Of a DNA stretch of 64,000 nucleotides, positions 58,493 to 64,000 are shown in pieces. Location of the stretch: assembly GCF_042433895.1 (NCBI RefSeq), contig NZ_JBHLUA010000012.1, positions 992,001 through 1,056,000 of the forward strand, read 5' to 3'. The notes under the pieces are model-generated. The model searched no databases. It was not told the origin of the DNA and saw only the letters and a list, made by a program, of their open reading frames with translations. Source of the DNA: Mesonia maritima (GTDB lineage Bacteria > Bacteroidota > Bacteroidia > Flavobacteriales > Flavobacteriaceae). Made by a program: the position numbers and the translations under genes. How positions within the stretch are numbered: the stretch's first letter is position 1; every line of letters starts with the position of its first letter.

Positions 58493-59449
58493 ATGAAATT
58501 ACAAACCCAAGTTAGCATTCCTGAAGGGAAGTCAAAAATTGACTATCGCTCAAAAATAGTGCTCTTGGGTTCGTGTTTTTCAGAAAATATCGGGGAGAAA
58601 TTTCAGTATTATAAATTTCAATCGCTTCAAAATCCGTTGGGGATTTTGTTTCATCCGTTTGCAATAGAAAGATTTTTACAGCGCGTAGTTCAGCAAGAAA
58701 AATTTGCGACAAAAGATATTTTTCAGCATCAAGAAATTTACAGTTGCTTTGAAGCGCATTCCAGAATGAATGCGTTGTCGGAAGATGAAATTTTGCAAAA
58801 CCTGAATGCAGCTTTAGAAGAAACTTTTCAGTTTTTAAAAAAAGCTTCGCACGTAATTATCACGCTGGGAACTTCGTGGATTTACAAACATGTGGAGCAA
58901 AATACATATGTGGCAAATTGCCATAAAATTCCACAGAAAAATTTCAGGAAAGAGCTTTCTTCAATTGCAGAACTAGAAAAAAGTATTCAAACAAGTGTTG
59001 AATATATTCGGCAATTAAATTCTGATTGTCAATTTATTTTTACGGTTTCTCCGGTTCGACATTCCAAAGATGGTTTTGTAGAAAATCTAAGAAGTAAGTC
59101 GCATTTAATTTCTGCACTTCATCAAGTTTTAGAAAATAAAAATCAGCTTAATTATTTTCCGTCGTACGAATTAATGATGGATGAATTGCGCGATTATCGT
59201 TTTTATGCAGAAGATTTACTGCATCCTTCAAAAATCGCAGTTCAATATATTTGGGAAAAATTTGCGGAAACTTGGTTTTCTTCTGAAAGTTTAAAAACTA
59301 TGACTGAAGTGGAAAAAATTCAGCAAGGTTTGCACCATCGCGCTTTTAACCCTAAAAGTGAAGCGCATCAACAATTTCAAGAAAAACTTCAACAGCGAAT
59401 AAAAAATCTTCAAAAAGAACTTCCTCATCTTTCCTTCTACAAAAAATAG
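58493..59449 (+). CDS. GSCFA-domain protein
   Basis: 318 residues from ATG 58493; the longer frame from 58400 runs through the REP repeat and is not coding. Motifs VLLGSCFSENIGEKF near residue 22, LGTSWIYKH, VSPVRHSKDG about 185 and AEDLLHPSK match GSCFA, an SGNH-hydrolase-like family (Ser24, Asp/His near the C terminus). Typical of Bacteroidota next to alaS; activity unknown. Confidence 0.9.
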   Translation: MKLQTQVSIPEGKSKIDYRSKIVLLGSCFSENIGEKFQYYKFQSLQNPLGILFHPFAIERFLQRVVQQEKFATKDIFQHQEIYSCFEAHSRMNALSEDEILQNLNAALEETFQFLKKASHVIITLGTSWIYKHVEQNTYVANCHKIPQKNFRKELSSIAELEKSIQTSVEYIRQLNSDCQFIFTVSPVRHSKDGFVENLRSKSHLISALHQVLENKNQLNYFPSYELMMDELRDYRFYAEDLLHPSKIAVQYIWEKFAETWFSSESLKTMTEVEKIQQGLHHRAFNPKSEAHQQFQEKLQQRIKNLQKELPHLSFYKK

Positions 59450-59540
59450 GTCAATTGCCTTATTGTAGGAATTTCAATCGCAGCTCATCTTTGTGTTATA
59501 ACAAAATCAAATTTTCATTAACACAAAAAAACAAAACAAG

Positions 59541-60062
59541 ATGAGAAAATTAATGTATTTATTTTTAGGTTTATCGCTTATTACATCGATAAGTTGTAGT
59601 AAAGACGATGATGGCGGGAGTAGCAATAATGCTAGTAACGGAATTGTAAAGGCGAAAATAGACGGTGCTTCTTTTTCTTCTAGTGCTCAAGGAACGCAAG
59701 CAAGCCGTGTTGATAATAATGGAGGAATAACTATTGCTATAGTAGCTAACGATCTTAATAGTGGAAAAAATATTACACTTAATATAAATTCTATCGATGG
59801 TGAAGGAACGTATGATATTGGAGGAGATAATTTAGTTTTTATTGTGGCTTCTTATACTGAAGGAAATGCTTCAGATCCGTTAAATTCACAATCTTGGACA
59901 GCTCCTTATGATGAAGGCGGCGTAGCAGGTGAAATTAAAATTTCTGAGTTAACCGATAGTAAAATAAAAGGGACTTTTTCTTTTAAAGGAAAAAACCCGA
60001 ATGATGATACTTTTAAAGAGCTAACCGAAGGTTCTTTTAATTTAGATATTACCCAGTTCTAA
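59541..60062 (+). CDS. Small lipoprotein, DUF6252 family
   Basis: 173 residues. Lipobox SISC (Cys20) followed by SKDDDGGSSNN, then a beta-sandwich-like body with VKAKIDGASFSSSAQG and SDSK-type GEIKISELTDSKIKGTFSF, matching DUF6252. Outer membrane or surface lipoprotein; function unknown. Confidence 0.8.
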   Translation: MRKLMYLFLGLSLITSISCSKDDDGGSSNNASNGIVKAKIDGASFSSSAQGTQASRVDNNGGITIAIVANDLNSGKNITLNINSIDGEGTYDIGGDNLVFIVASYTEGNASDPLNSQSWTAPYDEGGVAGEIKISELTDSKIKGTFSFKGKNPNDDTFKELTEGSFNLDITQF

Positions 60063-60077
60063 GTTCAGTTTTTAAAA

Positions 60078-60142
60078 GATTCTCAATAATGGGAGTTTTT
60101 TTGTTAGGGCCGAGAGAACATCACGCTTAGCTCTCGGCTTTT
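60078..60142 (+). terminator. Two hairpins after the DUF6252 gene
   Basis: First: ATTCTC (60079-60084) / GGGAGT (60091-60096) with a T-run. Second: perfect GCCGAGAG (60109-60116) / CTCTCGGC (60131-60138) with TTTTA. The second is the stronger one. Confidence 0.75.
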
Positions 60143-60223
60143 ATTAAATCTTCAAAAATAGTCAATTGCCTTATTAATTTTAAAAACTATAGCCTTCCTC
60201 TTTAATTTACTAAAACTACAATT

Positions 60224-61261
60224 ATGAAAACAAAAATTATTTTAGCATTCGCTGTGTTTGCGTTTACTTTTAATCTGAAAGCACAAAATTTAGGAACCTT
60301 TAAACCTGCCGAAAATATATATGGAAAAAGAGAATTTAAAAAATTTCAAAAGCGTGCATACATCGCAAATTTTAGCGTGAATTTTGAATTTTACAAAGAA
60401 GCGGTAGATAAAAAAGCCAAAGGAGGTTTCGGAAGAAGTATAAAAAATGCCGCCAAAGCAGAAGCAGCCATCGGATTATCTACATTAAGCAGAGAAATGA
60501 TACAAGAAAAAACCAATGCACTTTATCAAGAATTGGTTACAAAATTACAACAAGGCGGTTACGAAATAATTACTCCAGAAGAAGCAGGGAAAACAGAAAT
60601 TTACGAGGGTTGGGAAAAATATACCGGGCCTCAGCTTTCAGAAACCAATATGACCGGCGTATTAAAAGCAATTCCAGAAAATTTCTCTTTTTACTATAAT
60701 CCGAAGAAAATCGATTTTTTAAATCAAATCAATCAAAAATTATCTAAGGAAATGAACGATGCGTTGGTAGTGAATGTAGAGTTGAATTTTATGTTTTCAG
60801 AAACAGGGGATAATTGGCTTAGAGGAAATGGAGCGCAGGTTAAGCTTTTTGTAAATTATAGATTGGTAGATAATTACACCGTAACCGATAAAAAAACCAA
60901 CAGCGGTATTACCAGTTTGTTCGATAAATCTAAACAGGCTAAAGGCTTAAGTAGCTATATAAATTTTACGCAGGGCAAAAATAAAATAGGTGGTTCTGCA
61001 TTGGCTAGCTATGATGGCGGTTTAAAACAATCGTTAGAAATAGAAGGCGTTTTAGAAAAGGAGAAAGTTGTAGCTTATTCTGCCCAAACTCAAGCAACTG
61101 CAACCTTGCAAAATCCCGTTGTAGTTATTAGAGGTGATAACTATGCTTCTAAAACAAAATGGTTAGAGCCAGATCCTAAAAAGTATGCTGAAGGTTTATA
61201 TATGGCGGGTCATCAATTCTTAGACTATCATATAAGTGAATTTCTAGATCAAACAAATTAA
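60224..61261 (+). CDS. Exported protein of unknown function
   Basis: 345 residues, signal peptide about 1-20 (FNLKA-QN). Body with KFQKRAYIANFSVNFEFYKE, a helix about 90-110, a C-terminal half with LNFMFSETGDNWLRGNGAQVKLFVNYRL and QSLEIEGVLEKEK. No family recognised. No lipobox, so periplasmic or outer-membrane associated. Solo gene with its own leader. Confidence 0.7.
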   Translation: MKTKIILAFAVFAFTFNLKAQNLGTFKPAENIYGKREFKKFQKRAYIANFSVNFEFYKEAVDKKAKGGFGRSIKNAAKAEAAIGLSTLSREMIQEKTNALYQELVTKLQQGGYEIITPEEAGKTEIYEGWEKYTGPQLSETNMTGVLKAIPENFSFYYNPKKIDFLNQINQKLSKEMNDALVVNVELNFMFSETGDNWLRGNGAQVKLFVNYRLVDNYTVTDKKTNSGITSLFDKSKQAKGLSSYINFTQGKNKIGGSALASYDGGLKQSLEIEGVLEKEKVVAYSAQTQATATLQNPVVVIRGDNYASKTKWLEPDPKKYAEGLYMAGHQFLDYHISEFLDQTN

Positions 61262-61339
61262 ATAATTATGCTCAGGGGTGATTAGAATGGCGAGTTCAAT
61301 TTTTTCTTACTTGCCATTCTTTTCTTTAATTGTATAGGT

Positions 61340-61561
61340 ATGTTACTAATCTTTATCAGTTTTTTTTCAATAATAATGAGCATCTGTCTTTTTTTTAGAA
61401 AAGAAAACCGGAAAATCGCTAACTTACACTTGCGTAAACTTCGCTATCTTAAGTATCAAATAAAGATAGAAAAATCTCAACTAGATAGAAGGTACGCGTA
61501 TTTGAATAAATATGATTTTGAAAATTATAATTTGAAGGATATTTTTTATGCTCAATTTTAA
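61340..61561 (+). CDS. Small membrane protein of unknown function
   Basis: 73 residues: one membrane helix (2-20) and a basic, tyrosine-rich tail (RKLRYLKYQIKIEKSQLDRR). Lies before the TPR histidine kinase and might be a partner, but no family is recognised and coding is only moderately supported. Confidence 0.4.
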   Translation: MLLIFISFFSIIMSICLFFRKENRKIANLHLRKLRYLKYQIKIEKSQLDRRYAYLNKYDFENYNLKDIFYAQF

Positions 61562-61655
61562 TTAAAATCAATTTTTATAATATAAGACTGAAAATAGTCT
61601 ACTTAATTTATTGATTGTGAACCTAAATGTGCAGTACTGGCTTTTAAGTAAATCG

Positions 61656-63536
61656 ATGAGAAATCACCTCATCTATTTCTCTTTTGTTTTTTTTATAAGC
61701 AATTGCATTTACGCTCATAATTTTCAACAATTACCATCTTTAAACGATCAAGCTGAAAAAATTTATAAGCAAAACCCACAAAAAGCTTTAGAAATTTTAG
61801 AAAAAGCGCTTCAAGAGTATAAGCAAGAAAATTTAAACGCTTCTTATAATTTAATGGGTTTGGTTTACCGTGATATTGGGAAATTAGAGGAAGCTATAAA
61901 ATATTCGACGTTGGTTATTGAAAACAGCAAAAAAGATAGTTTAAAAGCTTCAGCATATAATAATTTAGGAGCTTGTTTGCGCCAGAAAGGCGCGTATGAA
62001 AATGCTATTCAAAACTATTTAAAAGCGCTTCATATTTATGAAAATAATAACCAACAAAAGGAAATTGCGGTAGTAAATAATAATATTGGTCTAGTATATA
62101 GTTACTTAGGTTTACCAGAAAAAGCCTTAGAATTTCACGTCGCAGCTCAACAAAAATTTGAAGAAATTGAGTATGAAAAAGGCGTTTCAGAAGCTTTAAA
62201 TAATATTGCAATTGTTTACGCGAATAAAGGTGATTTAGATAAAGCATTAATCAATTTTAAAAAATCGCTGAAAATAGAAGAAAAAAGAAACGATGTTAAA
62301 GGAAAAGCAGAGTCACTTAATAATGTTGGTGGCGTATATTATTATCAAGGAGAAGTAGATTCAGCTTTAGTCTATTTTCAGAAATCTATTCAGTTAGAAA
62401 AATCAATTAAAAATTTTGCGGGTTTAGCATCGAGCTATAATAATATGGCAACTGTTTTAATGGAAAATAATCGACTGCAAAAATCTAAAATATATCTTGA
62501 CAGCGCCTTTAATTATGCTACTAAATATAAAATGATTACCGATAAAGAAAACGCTTTATTCAATTATTCTCAGTTTTATGAATTGAGTAATGAAAACAAA
62601 AACGCCTTATTGTATTTTAAGAAATATGCAGATTTAAAAGACAGCACTAAAAATATAGCAACCAATAATAAGGTTTCACAACTAGAAATTGAATACGAAA
62701 CCAAGAAAAAAGAAAATCAAATACTTCAGCAAAAAGCAAAACTAGCAGAAAAAGAATTAGAAGTTAGAAAAAAGAATATGTATCTCTATGGCAGTTTGGG
62801 ACTTGCGCTAATTTTAGGTCTGTTAGGTTACCTTTTTTACAACCAACAAAGATTAAAGAATCTTCAATTTAAGAAAGAAAGTCAATTAAAAATTGCTTTG
62901 GCAAAAATACAAACGCAAAATGAACTCCAAGAACAGCGTTTAAGAATTTCTCGGGACTTGCACGATAATATTGGCGCCCAACTCACTTTTATTATTTCAA
63001 GTTTAGATAATCTAAAATTTGCCTTTCCCGCTATGGAAAACAAGATTTTAAAAAAACTTACTTCCATTAGTGATTTCACGGGGAAAACCATTTATGAACT
63101 AAGAGATACAATTTGGGCGATGAATAAAGAAAAAATAAGCTTTGAAGATCTACAAATTCGAATTACCAACTTTATAGAAAAAGCAAAATCAGCTTTTCGA
63201 GGAACAAATTTCGAATTCAATATTTCTTCAGAAATAAATATCGAACACACTTTTACATCGGTGGTAGGAATGAATATCTATAGAATTATTCAAGAATCGG
63301 TTAATAACGCCTTAAAATACGCTGAAGCAAAAAAAATTACCGTAACTATTGAAAAACAAAAAAATGAATTTTTAATCAGTATCGAAGATAACGGAAAAGG
63401 ATTTCACGTCGAAAATATAGAAATGGGCAACGGGCTTCAAAATATTCAGAAAAGAGCAAAACAAGCAAAAGGCGAAGTCAAAATTATGTCAACCCCAGAA
63501 AGAGGAACAAAAATTACATTAAAAATCGCTTCCTAA
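61656..63536 (+). CDS. TPR-containing sensor histidine kinase
   Basis: 626 residues from ATG 61656; frame opens earlier at a TTG, but the segment after Met16 is a clean signal peptide (FSFVFFISNCIYA). TPR array (about 25-325), coiled-coil stretch, one membrane helix (about 385-402: LYGSLGLALILGLLGYLFY), then HisKA_3 domain with the phospho-accepting His in RISRDLHDNIGAQL and HATPase domain (NIYRIIQESVNNALKY; IEDNGKGF; MGNGLQNI). Signals to the NarL-type regulator 12 bases later; sensory input may come through the periplasmic TPRs. Confidence 0.94.
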   Translation: MRNHLIYFSFVFFISNCIYAHNFQQLPSLNDQAEKIYKQNPQKALEILEKALQEYKQENLNASYNLMGLVYRDIGKLEEAIKYSTLVIENSKKDSLKASAYNNLGACLRQKGAYENAIQNYLKALHIYENNNQQKEIAVVNNNIGLVYSYLGLPEKALEFHVAAQQKFEEIEYEKGVSEALNNIAIVYANKGDLDKALINFKKSLKIEEKRNDVKGKAESLNNVGGVYYYQGEVDSALVYFQKSIQLEKSIKNFAGLASSYNNMATVLMENNRLQKSKIYLDSAFNYATKYKMITDKENALFNYSQFYELSNENKNALLYFKKYADLKDSTKNIATNNKVSQLEIEYETKKKENQILQQKAKLAEKELEVRKKNMYLYGSLGLALILGLLGYLFYNQQRLKNLQFKKESQLKIALAKIQTQNELQEQRLRISRDLHDNIGAQLTFIISSLDNLKFAFPAMENKILKKLTSISDFTGKTIYELRDTIWAMNKEKISFEDLQIRITNFIEKAKSAFRGTNFEFNISSEINIEHTFTSVVGMNIYRIIQESVNNALKYAEAKKITVTIEKQKNEFLISIEDNGKGFHVENIEMGNGLQNIQKRAKQAKGEVKIMSTPERGTKITLKIAS

Positions 63537-63548
63537 AAAAACAAAAAG

Positions 63549-64000
63549 ATGAGGATAAAGATAGCTATAGTCGACGATAACACTTTCTTAATTAATACAA
63601 TTAAAGAAAAATTATCTTTTTTTGAAGACATCAGTTTTAAATTCTCAGCCCTTAATGGAAGCGATTTGCTCACAAAATTAGAAAACAACTTTCACCTCGA
63701 TATTATTTTAATGGATATAGAAATGCCCGTTTTAAATGGAATAGAAAGCACACAAATCATAAAGCAAAAATATCCACATATAAAAATAATAATGCTAACC
63801 GCGTTCGATAACGATGAGCATATTTTTAACGCAATTCAAGCAGGAGCAGACGGTTATCTTCTTAAAGAAATTCGACCAGAAGAATTGCATCAAGGCATTG
63901 TAGAAACGATGAACGGCGGTGCAGCAATGAATCCCTCGATCGCTCTAAAAACTCTAAAATTATTGCGCAATCCAACACATATTCAAAATAAAAAAGATCA
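63549..64000 (+). CDS. Response regulator, NarL/LuxR-type, 5' part
   Basis: Cut by the window end; 150 residues visible from ATG 63549. Receiver domain with IAIVDDNTF acidic pair, phosphorylated Asp in DIILMDIEMPVLNG, Thr in MLTAFDND and Lys in GYLLKEI. The C-terminal LuxR helix-turn-helix is beyond the window. Paired with the kinase directly upstream. Confidence 0.92.
   Translation, partial: MRIKIAIVDDNTFLINTIKEKLSFFEDISFKFSALNGSDLLTKLENNFHLDIILMDIEMPVLNGIESTQIIKQKYPHIKIIMLTAFDNDEHIFNAIQAGADGYLLKEIRPEELHQGIVETMNGGAAMNPSIALKTLKLLRNPTHIQNKKD

Noticed and set aside
1..64000. CRISPR array
   Set aside because: The only regular repeats are the 7-base array, the 215-bp tandem units and the coding 438-bp repeats; none has unique spacers of even length.

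Overview
The window comes from a low-GC Gram-negative Bacteroidota, most likely a marine or soil member of the Flavobacteriaceae. Support comes from a SusC/SusD pair, a type-IX-secretion C-terminal sorting domain, DUF6520- and RteC-type proteins, GSCFA, and many matches to the Bacteroidota promoter -7 box (TAnnTTTG). No tRNA, rRNA, CRISPR array, transposase or integrase was found.

Region 1 (1-5727) is the 3' end of a capsule or exopolysaccharide cluster. It holds a UDP-N-acetyl-L-fucosamine pathway (FnlA partial, FnlB, FnlC), a sugar cupin, a WbuB-like glycosyltransferase, a PglC-like initiating phosphoglycosyl transferase and a PglD/NeuD-like acetyltransferase.

Region 2 (5728-25956) is accessory. 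It has an orphan HTH gene, a strongly folded candidate ncRNA (6154-6259), a RagAB-like SusC/SusD pair with an active-site-intact M16 peptidase, a convergent small exported DUF6520 peptide and a MauE/DoxX membrane protein separated by a 17-unit heptamer array. A ParD/RelE-type toxin-antitoxin locus lies between repeated DNA, followed by a 215-bp tandem repeat. Next come a PAS-AraC regulator with a STAS-like partner, a PLP synthase fused to an acetyltransferase domain, an RteC protein, and a compact module of two paralogous proteins, a DUF5675 protein and two small membrane proteins. WrbA closes the region. Its protein genes look more GC-rich than those to the right, and its gaps are full of repeats.

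Region 3 (26082-41035) resumes envelope polysaccharide genes: a CapD/PglF dehydratase, a PHP-type tyrosine phosphatase, Wza-like export lipoprotein, Wzc-like tyrosine autokinase, WecC and WecB (UDP-ManNAcA), an OmpA-family porin-like protein, RfbA, and a DUF2061-cysC-cysD-cysN operon that makes PAPS. The sugar set (L-FucNAc, ManNAcA, 4,6-dideoxy HexNAc) parallels Staphylococcus aureus type 5/8 capsule chemistry; the PAPS operon suggests sulfation of the polymer.

Region 4 (41268-64000) is mostly core: an M1 peptidase, a large beta-helix surface protein with 438-bp internal repeats, Era and Der GTPases, a TonB-type receptor, a five-gene minus-strand operon (M23 peptidase, MerR, LemA, two TPM proteins), AlaS, GSCFA, small lipoprotein and unknown genes, and a TPR histidine kinase with the start of its response regulator, cut by the window end.
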